A stretch of DNA of 64,000 bases from Klebsiella pneumoniae (GTDB taxonomy: Bacteria; Desulfobacterota; Binatia; UBA12015): the NCBI GenBank assembly GCA_945872365.1, contig CAMBZJ010000006.1, positions 1-64,000 of the forward strand. The letters run 5' to 3'. The notes below the pieces were generated by a model. The model did not search any database. It was not told where the DNA came from and saw nothing but the letters and a program-made list of their open reading frames with translations. Below are positions 44,800 through 53,217 of this stretch, piece by piece. Made by a program: the position numbers and the translations under genes. Position 1 is the stretch's first letter. The number at the start of each line of letters is the position of its first letter.

Positions 44800-45672
44800 A
44801 TGCGCACGTCAGCCCCCCTGCTCGCAGCCCTCCTCCTCTCGACCGGCCTGTTTGCCGCCGGCCCCGCCGAGGCGCACCGGCCCTACTACCGCGCCTATCT
44901 CACGTGCGAGGCCGACAACTGCGCCTACCTCGAGTTGAAGCCCACCGCCGAGGGCCGGGTGAAGATCCAGTTGAGCGAGCCGCTGCCCCTCGGCGGAACC
45001 GGTACGCTGGTCATCGACGCCCTACTGAACCGCGTCCCGCTCTCGCCCCTGACTTACTCCCTCACCGCGATGAAGCAGAGCTGGTCGCTCGGGCTTCCGA
45101 CGAGGAATCAGGACAAGCTCGAAATCCTGGGCGCCAGAATCCTCGACGAAACCGGGAAGGAGTGGGCACGCCTCGGTGCCGTCGCCCCGCCCGCCAACAC
45201 GAGCCTGCTCGGCAAGTACCTCTTCGTGTCGGCGCTCATCTACGTCATGGATACTGCGAGCAACGTCTGCTACACGCGCGGCGGCGACACAACGCTACTC
45301 CCGCCGGGCTTCTGGACGATCGGCTTCGACGCTCTCCGTGCCTGCGACACCGGTGCTCACCTCAACTCGCAGGGCCTTTACGGCGAGATCGAGTTCACCC
45401 GCAACGGCGGACCTCCCGAGACGCATTCGGTCACCTTCGAAGTGAAGAGCGGCAAGTCGCAGCCTGCGGGCCGCCCGAGTCTCCACCTCGGCTTCTCGCC
45501 CGGGGACCTGATCATCGTGAAACGGGTCGAGATCTTCGATAGCCTCGGCAACATGTTCGCCAAGGTCGGCATCCGGATGGGCGACCAGGGCGACTACGTC
45601 CAGCGGCATGCCCTGGACACCTCGATCTCGATCGGCACCGGTCGCGACGAATCCATCCCGCACCGGCACTGA
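44800..45672 (+). CDS. secreted protein of unknown function
   Basis: This 290-residue protein has a clear signal peptide (MRTSAPLLAALLLSTGLFAA, cut after AEA near residue 25) and a predicted beta-rich mature part with few helices. I do not recognise a family. Cys pairs occur (CEADNC near residues 37-42, CYTRGGD later and an ACDTG), so it may be disulfide-bonded in the periplasm. A gently hydrophilic end (SIGTGRDESIPHRH) has no anchor. The start is set by GAGGA 8 bases upstream; a GTG at 44761 is less likely. It is convergent with the radical SAM gene. Confidence 0.75.
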   Translation: MRTSAPLLAALLLSTGLFAAGPAEAHRPYYRAYLTCEADNCAYLELKPTAEGRVKIQLSEPLPLGGTGTLVIDALLNRVPLSPLTYSLTAMKQSWSLGLPTRNQDKLEILGARILDETGKEWARLGAVAPPANTSLLGKYLFVSALIYVMDTASNVCYTRGGDTTLLPPGFWTIGFDALRACDTGAHLNSQGLYGEIEFTRNGGPPETHSVTFEVKSGKSQPAGRPSLHLGFSPGDLIIVKRVEIFDSLGNMFAKVGIRMGDQGDYVQRHALDTSISIGTGRDESIPHRH

Positions 45673-45758
45673 CCCGGCCGACCGCCGATATCGGGACCGA
45701 AGGGCGACCGGCCAGTGCCGCGCGCCACCTCCCCGCCCCCCCCGTCCCCGGTGCAGCG

Positions 45759-46862
45759 TCAGCCGGACCGGGGCACGCCCTCGGCCGGTACGCTCGCCTC
45801 ACTCGGGGTCGACCGGCCCGGGACGAGAAAGTTTCCCATGATCGACTGGTAGGCTTCGCAGGGCGTCCAGCACTGCGGGCAGTCGTAGTTCCAGATCTCG
45901 CGCTGCGTGCGGACCGCGAGCGGCTCGGCCCAGATCCGGCGCAGGTCGTAGTCCACGTCGCGCAGGCTGCCGAGCTTGCGGTCGTAGATCGTGCACGGAA
46001 ACACGTTCCCCCATGAGTCGACGAAGCAGGACGCCGAGAGCGCGTGGCAGCGCATCGGCGTGCGCCCGGTCATGAGATAGCGCTCGACCTGGGCGAGGTA
46101 GGCGCGTTCGAGGTAGCCGACCGGGCCGAGCGGCACCCCGCGCAGGCGCGCCACCTCCCGGACCGCATCGAGCATCGCCCTGGGGGGGACGTGGCGGCGG
46201 AGTTCGAGATTCGTGTTGCCGAGATAGTGCGGCGACTCGTGCACGATGTTCACGTGGAAGTCGCGGTAGGTGAGCCCGGGGATCACCCGCTCCGCCGCGG
46301 CGAAGGCCTCGGGGAAGTGGTCGACGTTGAGCTTCGAGAGGGTCATGCCGAGCACGACCTCGACGCCCGGGATCTCGCGCAGCCGGCGGAAGGTCTCGAC
46401 CTGGCGCTCCCATCCGCCCTCGATGCCGCGGATCTCGTCGTTGGTCGCCTCGTCGCCGTCGGTCGAGACGGTGATGATGAGTTTCTCGGGGCGGCGCTCC
46501 ATGATGGCGCGCGTGTTCTCGACGATCTTGTCGCTCAGGTAGCCGTTGGTCGGAAAGTGCAGCAGGAGCAGATTCGGGTTGTGGTCGATGACCGCGTGCG
46601 CGACCTCGACGAAGTCCTTGCGCAGCGTCACCTCGCCACCGGTGAGATCCACCCACAGGAAGTCGCGCGAGCGGCGCATGAACTCCTGGATCTCCTCCAG
46701 CTTGAGCTCGTCGCGCGGCTTCATCTGCCAGATGTTGCAGGTCTGGCACTTGTAATTGCACCAGTAGGTGATGCAGAAGGTGAGCTTGAAGGGGTGATCG
46801 AGCCGCCGGAAGTTCGACTCGAAGGCCTTTCGCGCGAGTGCCAGGTAGGTGCGCGCCTTCAC
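45759..46862 (-). CDS. radical SAM/SPASM-domain protein
   Basis: This 367-residue enzyme has the CxxxCxxC radical SAM cluster (C35, C39, C42 in WCNYKCQTC), the DLTGGEVTLRKD glycine loop, and a C-terminal SPASM-like region (CHALSASCFVDSWGNVFPCTIYD, then CPQCWTPCEA). It would use S-adenosylmethionine to start radical chemistry on a peptide, sugar or cofactor. Because it is translationally coupled (GTGA) to an epimerase in a glycan cluster, a sugar or polyol substrate is plausible. GTG 46862 begins a normal N-terminal helix. Confidence 0.9.
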   Translation of the reverse strand: MKARTYLALARKAFESNFRRLDHPFKLTFCITYWCNYKCQTCNIWQMKPRDELKLEEIQEFMRRSRDFLWVDLTGGEVTLRKDFVEVAHAVIDHNPNLLLLHFPTNGYLSDKIVENTRAIMERRPEKLIITVSTDGDEATNDEIRGIEGGWERQVETFRRLREIPGVEVVLGMTLSKLNVDHFPEAFAAAERVIPGLTYRDFHVNIVHESPHYLGNTNLELRRHVPPRAMLDAVREVARLRGVPLGPVGYLERAYLAQVERYLMTGRTPMRCHALSASCFVDSWGNVFPCTIYDRKLGSLRDVDYDLRRIWAEPLAVRTQREIWNYDCPQCWTPCEAYQSIMGNFLVPGRSTPSEASVPAEGVPRSG

Positions 46863-47938
46863 GTGATCGCCTCGAGCAGCCGCAGGGCCGGATTCGGCTT
46901 GGGCGCAACCGACTGCCAGTTGCGGCAGTACCAGTCGTAGGCCTCGCAGGTGATGGCGACGTTGTCGCCCGACGGCTCCCATCCCAGCTTCTCCCTCGCG
47001 CGCGAGATGTCGAGCACGAAGTCGGCGTCGGCGAGCAGGTAATGCTCCGGCACGATCGGAGAGAGCCCGAAGACGTTGAGTACGCGGGCCGCGTTGCGCA
47101 GCAGAGCAGCCGGGATCGGCACGACGGTCGACCTGCTGCCGGCGTGGCGGATGAGTGCTTCTACCTGGGAGCGCACCGAGGGTACGCCGGCGGGGTCGGA
47201 GCCGACGTTCACGACCAGCCCGCGCGTGTCGGGTGCATTCGCGGCGGCGATCGCGGCCCGCGCCACGTCGTCGGCGGCGACCATCTGTACCCGGTTCCGC
47301 CCGTCGCCGAGCAGGAAGACCTTGCGCCCGCGACGCACCCAGTCGAAGAGGAGGACAAAGACGCCGGTCATGCCGTCACCGAAGAGGCTCATCGGCCGCA
47401 GCCACGTCACGTCGAGCCCGTCCTGCACCGCGCGCTCGCAGAGATGCTCGGCCTGGAGCTTCGACTCGCCGTAGGCGCCGATCGGCTTCTTGGGATGCTC
47501 CTCCTCGCCCACCGGGACCGCCTGCGGGACGCCGTAGACCGCCGAACTGGAGATGAACACGACCTTGCGTACCCGCTGGTCTTGGGCCGCGCGGAGCACG
47601 TTGCGCACGCCGCCGAGATTCATCGCGAAGATCTCTTCCTCGGAGAACGATGCGAACTGCGGTTTCATGCGCTGGCCAGCGGCGAGATGGTAGACGACCT
47701 CGACGCCGTCGCAGGCCCGCGCCAGCGACTGTGGGTCGCGCATGTCGCCCTCGAGGCCGGCCCAGGTACCACCCGCGGCCGTGACCGCGCGCCCCAGCGC
47801 CTCGGGCGTCTTCACGACGTCGAACAGTCGCAGACGGTCGCCACGCGCGGCGAGCCGCGGCACCAGGCTCTGTCCGAGCACTCCCGAGGATCCGGTCACC
47901 AGCACGTCCATGGAACCCGTCTCCGCACCGCGGGCCAT
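46859..47938 (-). CDS. NAD-dependent nucleotide-sugar epimerase/dehydratase (extended SDR)
   Basis: This 359-residue extended SDR has TGSSGVLGQS for NAD(P) binding, VVYHLAAGQ, the serine strand VFISSSAVYG, catalytic YGESK and a C-terminal substrate domain (VNVGSDPAGVPSV). This is typical of UDP-sugar epimerases or dehydratases. It lies between a GT9 and the radical SAM gene, all coupled by overlaps, so it may prepare a sugar for the same glycan. A start at 47911 (MDVLVTG) is also possible; 47938 overlaps the GT9 stop by TGATG. Confidence 0.9.
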   Translation of the reverse strand: MARGAETGSMDVLVTGSSGVLGQSLVPRLAARGDRLRLFDVVKTPEALGRAVTAAGGTWAGLEGDMRDPQSLARACDGVEVVYHLAAGQRMKPQFASFSEEEIFAMNLGGVRNVLRAAQDQRVRKVVFISSSAVYGVPQAVPVGEEEHPKKPIGAYGESKLQAEHLCERAVQDGLDVTWLRPMSLFGDGMTGVFVLLFDWVRRGRKVFLLGDGRNRVQMVAADDVARAAIAAANAPDTRGLVVNVGSDPAGVPSVRSQVEALIRHAGSRSTVVPIPAALLRNAARVLNVFGLSPIVPEHYLLADADFVLDISRAREKLGWEPSGDNVAITCEAYDWYCRNWQSVAPKPNPALRLLEAIT

Positions 47939-49188
47939 CAGGCCCCGGCGCCACTGCCGACCGCCGCTCCCCGGGGGAGCGGAAAGCGCTCATCGATCGC
48001 CGAGGCGACCTCTTCGACGGTGATCTCGCGCATGCACACCGGATCGACGCAACGGCTCATCTTGAGGTTGTAGTTCGAGAGGCAGGGGCTGCAGAAGAGG
48101 CCCTTGTAGAAGACCAGGTCGCCCGGACCACGGGGCCCGTAGATGCGTGGCTCGGTCGGGCCGAAGAAGGCCACCACCGGGGCGCCGACGAGTCCGGCGA
48201 GGTGCATGACCGAGGTGTCGTTCGACACCACGAACGACGCCTGGTCGAGGAGCCCGAGAAGTTCGCCGACGTCGAGGGCGTCGCAGAGCGAGATCGCCCG
48301 GTCGGCCAGGCGCATGCCGGCCATCGCGTCCCGGACGAGTTCGGCTTCCTCCGCCCCCTGCCCGGTGAATACGACCCGAGCGCCGCGGCGCTCGATGAGC
48401 CTGTCGGCGAGCGCCCCGAAGCGCTGCGCGTCCCAGCGCTTGAGCGCGATCTTGTTGTAGTTGGGCCCGGTGCCCATATGCATCGCGACCACCGGCTGGC
48501 CCGGCGCGGCGCCGATACGCTCAGTCGCGCGCCGCGCAGCTTCCGGGTCGACCGGGACCCGCACCCGGGGAGCCGGGACGAGAGCGCGTCCCACCGGTTT
48601 GGCCGTGCGCATGAAGATGTCCGCCATGTGATCGGTGTCGGCGTAGGCGATGCGGTGCGTGTAGAGCCAGCCGCGCGCCTGCCCCTCGGTGTTGAAGCCG
48701 ATGCGAGTCGGCGCGCCGGTCAGGAACCCGAAGACCCCCGAGAGCTTCATGAACTGCTCGAAGTCGAGCACCACGTCGTAGCAGCCAGAGCGCAGGACCC
48801 CGAGCAATTCCACGATCGAGCGCAGAAAGGCCGGGTAGCTCCGCACGTCGACCGAGAGGGTTCGCGTGACGAGACCACTCTGGCGCAGCAACGGGACGTT
48901 GCCGGGCAACGTCAGGAAGTCGATCTCGCACTCGGGTCCGGCGACCTGCCGTCGCATCGCCTGCAGCGTGGGCAGGATCATCGCGATGTTGCCGAGGCCG
49001 TAGAACTTGATGGCGAGGACCCGGCGCGGAGCGGCAACCGGCTCGGGTTCTTGCGGCGTCGTCGCGAGCAGCGGCGGCACGATCCGCCGCCCCTGCAGGA
49101 GACCGACCACGCGGCCGCCGAACCAGAGCAGCCAGGCCAGCCCCAGCCCGCCCCAGCGGTCGAGGTAGCGCGCGAGGTGCAGATTCAT
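47938..49188 (-). CDS. GT9-family glycosyltransferase (heptosyltransferase-like)
   Basis: This 416-residue GT-B protein opens with a hydrophobic/aromatic stretch that may be an amphipathic anchor, then VLAIKFYGLGNIAMILPTLQAM (N-terminal GT9 motif). VVAMHMGTGPNY, GARVVFTGQGAEEAE and the donor-site segment FVVSNDTSVMHLAGLVGAPVVAFFGPTEP follow. Heptosyltransferases of GT9 build LPS inner core. A Cys-rich loop near the end (CSPCLSNYNLKMSRCVDPVCM) is typical of this subgroup. The heptose substrate is inferred. It is coupled to the methyltransferase upstream and the epimerase downstream. Confidence 0.92.
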   Translation of the reverse strand: MNLHLARYLDRWGGLGLAWLLWFGGRVVGLLQGRRIVPPLLATTPQEPEPVAAPRRVLAIKFYGLGNIAMILPTLQAMRRQVAGPECEIDFLTLPGNVPLLRQSGLVTRTLSVDVRSYPAFLRSIVELLGVLRSGCYDVVLDFEQFMKLSGVFGFLTGAPTRIGFNTEGQARGWLYTHRIAYADTDHMADIFMRTAKPVGRALVPAPRVRVPVDPEAARRATERIGAAPGQPVVAMHMGTGPNYNKIALKRWDAQRFGALADRLIERRGARVVFTGQGAEEAELVRDAMAGMRLADRAISLCDALDVGELLGLLDQASFVVSNDTSVMHLAGLVGAPVVAFFGPTEPRIYGPRGPGDLVFYKGLFCSPCLSNYNLKMSRCVDPVCMREITVEEVASAIDERFPLPRGAAVGSGAGA

Positions 49189-50123
49189 CGCTTCACCGCG
49201 AGCAACTCGGCGCGGGCCTCCAGACCCGTCCAGCGGCCTGCCTCGACCAGCGCGCGCACGCCCAGCTTGACCAGCGGGGAGAAGTCGTAGCGTCCGACGT
49301 AGGGCGAGGCGCCCCGGACCCAGACGGGTTCGAACCCGCACTCGCGCGCGATCCGCGCGAGCGCGTCCCGGGTGAAGTAGGTGTAGTGATTGATTGCGAA
49401 GAAGCGCCCTGCGAGCGCGCCGACACGAGGCACCCGCGAGAGCATCTCGGCTCCCCGGAAGAGTGTCGAGCGGCAGCAGGGCACCGCGACGAAGAGGGCA
49501 CCGCCCGGGCGCAGGATGGCCGCGGCGTGCGCCAGAAAGCGGCGCGGGTCGGCCACGTGCTCCAGGACGTCGGACATCGCGACCGCGTCCACCGGCCCGA
49601 CCGGCTCGAAGGACTCGAAATCGCCGACATGGACTTCGACGCCGAACTCCGCCCGGGCGCGAGCCGCGCAGGCCGGCGAGATCTCGACGCCGAGCGGCGC
49701 GAAGCCGACCTCCCGGGCGAGGTGCAGGAAGAGGCCGGTCCCGATGCCGACGTCGACCAGGCGGCCGCCACCGGTGACGCGGCGGATCTCCTCGACCGAC
49801 TCGCGAAAGCCGCGGACGACCGGGTCGTCGGGGTAGTCGCGGTAGTAGGCGGTGAACATCTCGGTCGTCTCTTCGCGCAGACCGCCCTCGAAGGCCTCGA
49901 TCTCCTGCTCGGCGATGACCGAGGGCCACGGCAGGGGGTCCATGTAGACGACGCCGCAGGGGCAGCCGCGCAGCACCACCTCGCCGGTGCGCCGCGCCCG
50001 CCCGCTCCGCGCGCCGCAGACCGGACAGGGGCGCGCCTCGCCAGACGCGAACGCGCCGCCGAGCGCGTCGCTCTCCGGGCCGGCATCCAGTCGCGCGACC
50101 CCTGCGCCCCCTGCCGTACTCAC
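49185..50123 (-). CDS. class I SAM-dependent methyltransferase with N-terminal zinc ribbon
   Basis: This 312-residue protein opens with a CPVCGARSG ... CPCG zinc-ribbon-like part (residues 33-57). A Rossmann methyltransferase fold follows, with VDVGIGTGLFL as motif I, LGVEIS, DVLEHVADPRRFLAHAA and LRPGGALFVAVP. It resembles UbiE/type 11-like methyltransferases attached to surface-polysaccharide clusters. The start GTG 50123 precedes a Gly/Ala-rich N-terminal stretch. It heads a four-gene, coupled minus-strand unit: methyltransferase, GT9, epimerase, radical SAM. The substrate is likely a sugar or lipid-linked glycan, by context. Confidence 0.88.
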   Translation of the reverse strand: MSTAGGAGVARLDAGPESDALGGAFASGEARPCPVCGARSGRARRTGEVVLRGCPCGVVYMDPLPWPSVIAEQEIEAFEGGLREETTEMFTAYYRDYPDDPVVRGFRESVEEIRRVTGGGRLVDVGIGTGLFLHLAREVGFAPLGVEISPACAARARAEFGVEVHVGDFESFEPVGPVDAVAMSDVLEHVADPRRFLAHAAAILRPGGALFVAVPCCRSTLFRGAEMLSRVPRVGALAGRFFAINHYTYFTRDALARIARECGFEPVWVRGASPYVGRYDFSPLVKLGVRALVEAGRWTGLEARAELLAVKR

Positions 50124-50383
50124 CCCGTCGGATCTACCTGACCGGCCCGCGGGCCGCGAGAACCCCCCGGGACGGGGGAATCGCCTCGACCTTCGGCGAC
50201 CGCGGTCCCCAACGCCCGGTGCGGGCGACGGCCACGGTTAGGCCATCAGCAGGCGCATCGCGGCCGGTGTCACCTCCTCGACATCCCCGGGCCTGGATCC
50301 TTCGTCCATGCCGCCCGCACCGGACGCGAATCCCTTCCCACATTCGCTTTGAGCCCGTCGCCCGCATCGCGTAGCGTCCCGGA
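50124..50383. promoter_or_regulatory. divergent intergenic region
   Basis: This 260-bp gap lies between the glycan cluster (minus) and the antiporter operon (plus). CATTCGCTTTGAG, about 35 bases upstream of the antiporter start, is the most promoter-like part. No clear operator or RNA element is visible. Confidence 0.3.
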
Positions 50384-51619
50384 ATGCCCGCCGTCGCCCC
50401 GCGGAGGGGCGGGCCGCCCGCACTGGGGTCCCGCCACCGCACGATCGATCGCTTGCGCGACCTCCAGCTAGCCGAGGGGGCCGTGCCGCTCGGCCTCGCC
50501 ACCGGGGCACTCGTGCTCGCCCACTGGTCGCCCGCCGGGGCCCCTGCCGCACCGAGCAACGTCGGCTGGACGCTCTGGCTCGTCGCCATGATCCTCGCCT
50601 GTGCGTTCCGGGCGATGTCGCACGCCGACACGCTCGCAGAGCACTTCGGCGAACCCCTCGGCACACTGCTGCTCACGGTCTCGGCGATCACGATCGAGGT
50701 CGCGGCGGTCTGCGCAGTCATGCTCGGGTCGGAGGGCGACAGCGCGGTCGCCCGGGACACGATGTTCTCGGTCCTGATGCTGATCCTGAACCTGCTCCTC
50801 GGCTCGGTGATGCTGGTCGGGGGGCTGCGGCGCCCGGAGCAGGAGTTCAACGCGCAGTCGACCGGCATGTACCTGCCGCTCGTGATCGCACTCGGGACGA
50901 TCACGCTCATCCTGCCGCGCTTCACGACGAGCGAGCGCGGCGGCTGGATGAGCGACCCGATGGAGGTCTTCGTCGCCGTCGCATCATTCGTGATTTACGG
51001 GATGTTCGTGGCGATGCAGACCACGCGTCACCGCGACTTCTTCGCCTACCACGGGACGTCGGAACGCTCGGCCGATGCCGAGGCCCTGGCGGAGCACGCC
51101 CAGGCCGAAGCCGGGACGGCTCGGAGTCTCGCGACCTCGATCGCGCTCCTCGTGCTGAGTCTGGTCGCGGTCGTCTGCATCGCCGAGGGGCTCGCCGGGC
51201 GCGTGAAGTCCCTGCTGCACGCGACGGGCGCACCGGGTGTCGTCGGCGGCATCTTCATCGCCGGGCTGGTACTGGCGCCCGAGGCTCTCGCGGCCCTGCG
51301 CGCCGCCGGCCGCGACGACATGCAACGCAGCGTCAACATCCTGCTCGGCAGCGCCGTCTCGACGATCGGGCTCACCGTGCCCGCGGTCATCGGGATCCGC
51401 TTCCTGACCCACGCAACCCCGGAATTCGGACTCGACCCGCCCTACATCGTGCTGCTGGCCGCGACCTTCCTCATCACGGCGGTGAACCTGGGCCGCGGGC
51501 GCGTCAACGCGATGCAAGGCGTGGTCCACCTGCTGCTCTTCTTCGCGTGGCTCGCGACGGTGCTCGACGAGGTAGCGGCGAAGGCCTTGCAGGTATTGCC
51601 GACCAACCTCGGCGGGTGA
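50384..51619 (+). CDS. ChaA-like Ca2+/Na+:H+ antiporter
   Basis: This 411-residue membrane protein has 10-11 transmembrane helices and the two inverted cation-binding repeats of the CaCA superfamily: EPLGTLLLTVSAITIEVAAV in the first half and SVNILLGSAVSTIGLTVPAV in the second. The acidic Glu in each hydrophobic repeat is kept. ChaA-type proteins exchange Ca2+ or Na+ for H+. An acidic loop (HAQAEAGTARS) separates the halves. It is followed after 13 bp by a DUF35 gene, so readthrough is possible, though the functions look unrelated. Confidence 0.9.
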   Translation: MPAVAPRRGGPPALGSRHRTIDRLRDLQLAEGAVPLGLATGALVLAHWSPAGAPAAPSNVGWTLWLVAMILACAFRAMSHADTLAEHFGEPLGTLLLTVSAITIEVAAVCAVMLGSEGDSAVARDTMFSVLMLILNLLLGSVMLVGGLRRPEQEFNAQSTGMYLPLVIALGTITLILPRFTTSERGGWMSDPMEVFVAVASFVIYGMFVAMQTTRHRDFFAYHGTSERSADAEALAEHAQAEAGTARSLATSIALLVLSLVAVVCIAEGLAGRVKSLLHATGAPGVVGGIFIAGLVLAPEALAALRAAGRDDMQRSVNILLGSAVSTIGLTVPAVIGIRFLTHATPEFGLDPPYIVLLAATFLITAVNLGRGRVNAMQGVVHLLLFFAWLATVLDEVAAKALQVLPTNLGG

Positions 51620-51632
51620 TAGCCGGGCCACC

Positions 51633-52046
51633 ATGGCGCAGGTGCCCATCCACCCCGGACTCTTCACGCTCCCCGGCGACCCGCGCGGCCCGCGCCTGCT
51701 CGCCGCGCGCTGCGCGGCCTGCGCCGGCCTGCACTTCCCGGCCGGCGAGACCTGTCCCTGGTGTGGCGCCGAGGGTTGCTCGGCAGAAGCAATCGGCGCC
51801 GAAGGCACACTCTCCCTCTGGACGACGGTCCGCAACGCGCCGCCGGGCTACCGCGGTCCGATTCCCTACGGGTTCGGCGTGGTCGAACTCCCCGAAGGAC
51901 TTCGCGTGGTCGCGCGCCTCACCGAGAGCCGCGACGAGAATCTCCGGGCCGGCCTTCCCCTCGTCCTCGAAGTGGCGCCGCTCTTCGTCGACGACGCCGG
52001 CGACGAGGTCCTCGGCTTCGCCTACGCGCCGCGCGCGGAGCGATGA
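51633..52046 (+). CDS. DUF35 (OB-fold, zinc ribbon) thiolase partner
   Basis: This 137-residue protein has a zinc ribbon (C27-A-A-C30 and C41-P-W-C44) followed by an OB-fold (TLSLWTTVRNAPPGYRGP, PYGFGVVELPEG, LRVVARLTE). DUF35 proteins bind SCP2-type thiolases or act as CoA-binding subunits in hydratase/retro-aldolase complexes. Its stop overlaps the thiolase start (ATGA), which fits a subunit pairing. ATG 51633. Confidence 0.93.
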   Translation: MAQVPIHPGLFTLPGDPRGPRLLAARCAACAGLHFPAGETCPWCGAEGCSAEAIGAEGTLSLWTTVRNAPPGYRGPIPYGFGVVELPEGLRVVARLTESRDENLRAGLPLVLEVAPLFVDDAGDEVLGFAYAPRAER

Positions 52047-53191
52047 TGAGCACGGGGCGGCCGGTCCACGTCGCCGGCATCGGCATCCACCCGTTCGGCC
52101 GTTTCCCCGACAAGGACGTCACACGCCTCGGACAGCATGCCGTGCGGGCCGCACTCGCCGAGGCGGGACTCGGACGCGGCGGTTTCGACGCAGCCTTCTG
52201 CGGCACCGTCTACACGGGTGTCGCCGCGGGCCACAAGGTGCTTTCAGGCCTCGGGCTCTCCGGCGCTCCGATCGTGAACGTCGAGGCCGGCTGCGCGAGC
52301 GGTGGCGCCGCCCTCTCGCTCGGCGCCGCCGCGATCGCTTCCGGGCAGCGCGAGCGGGTGCTCGTCTTCGGCATGGAGAAGATGCCGCGCGGCATCATCC
52401 GCTCGAGCTTCTTCCCGCCCTGGTGCGAGCAGGCCGGCCTCTCGCCCGCGCCCGCCTACTTCGCACTGCGCGCGCGACGCCTGATGATCGAGTCGGGCGT
52501 CACCCGCGAGCACCTCGCCCGGGTCTCCGTGAAGAACCACGCCAACGGCGTCCACAACCCCTTTGCGATGTTCCGAAAGCCCTTCACTCTGGAACAGGTC
52601 CTGGGCTCGCAGGTCGTCTGCGACCCGCTCACGCTCTACATGCTCTGCTCGCCCAACGAGGGTGCGGCCGCGGTCGTGCTGAGTTCCAGCCCGGGCCCGG
52701 TCGGTCCACCGGTGCGCGTCCTCGCCTCGGTGCTGCGCTCGCACACCCCCGGCAGCGTGCTCGGCGAGCACACGCCGATGTCGGGTCTTCCCGGGGCCGA
52801 GCCGCCGACACCGACCGAGACGGCGGCGCGCGAGGCCTGGGAAAGATCGGGCGTCGACCCTCGCGACCTCGACGTCGTCGAAGTGCAGGACACCGACTCC
52901 GGCCGCGAGATCCTCTCGATCGAGGAACTCGGGCTCTGCGAACGCGGCAGCGGCGGTCGCTTCATCGCGGACGGCGTCGGCGAGATGACCGGGCGGCTAC
53001 CGGTGAACCCGAGTGGCGGCCTGCTCTCGAAGGGCGAACCCCTCGGTGCCTCCGCGCTCGGGCAGGTCGTGGAACTGGTGCTACAACTGCGCGGGTGCGC
53101 CGAGCGGCGGCAGGTCGAGGGTGCGAAGATCGCGGTCGGCCACACGGTCGGTCGCGGAGCCAACGCCTCGATCGTCGTCCTAGCGCGCTGA
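52043..53191 (+). CDS. SCP2-type thiolase-family protein (likely retro-aldolase)
   Basis: This 382-residue thiolase-fold protein keeps the nucleophile-position Cys C84 (VEAGCASGGAA) and a C-terminal His (VGHTVGRG, H367) but lacks the second catalytic Cys found at the C-terminus of Claisen thiolases. SCP2-like members paired with DUF35, such as Ltp2 in steroid side-chain degradation, act as retro-aldolases. The operon DUF35-thiolase has this form. Substrate and direction are inferred from family knowledge. ATG 52043 or 52046 both fit. Confidence 0.9.
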   Translation: MMSTGRPVHVAGIGIHPFGRFPDKDVTRLGQHAVRAALAEAGLGRGGFDAAFCGTVYTGVAAGHKVLSGLGLSGAPIVNVEAGCASGGAALSLGAAAIASGQRERVLVFGMEKMPRGIIRSSFFPPWCEQAGLSPAPAYFALRARRLMIESGVTREHLARVSVKNHANGVHNPFAMFRKPFTLEQVLGSQVVCDPLTLYMLCSPNEGAAAVVLSSSPGPVGPPVRVLASVLRSHTPGSVLGEHTPMSGLPGAEPPTPTETAAREAWERSGVDPRDLDVVEVQDTDSGREILSIEELGLCERGSGGRFIADGVGEMTGRLPVNPSGGLLSKGEPLGASALGQVVELVLQLRGCAERRQVEGAKIAVGHTVGRGANASIVVLAR

Positions 53192-53217
53192 GGCGCGTAT
53201 CGGTCCGGCTCGGCCGG

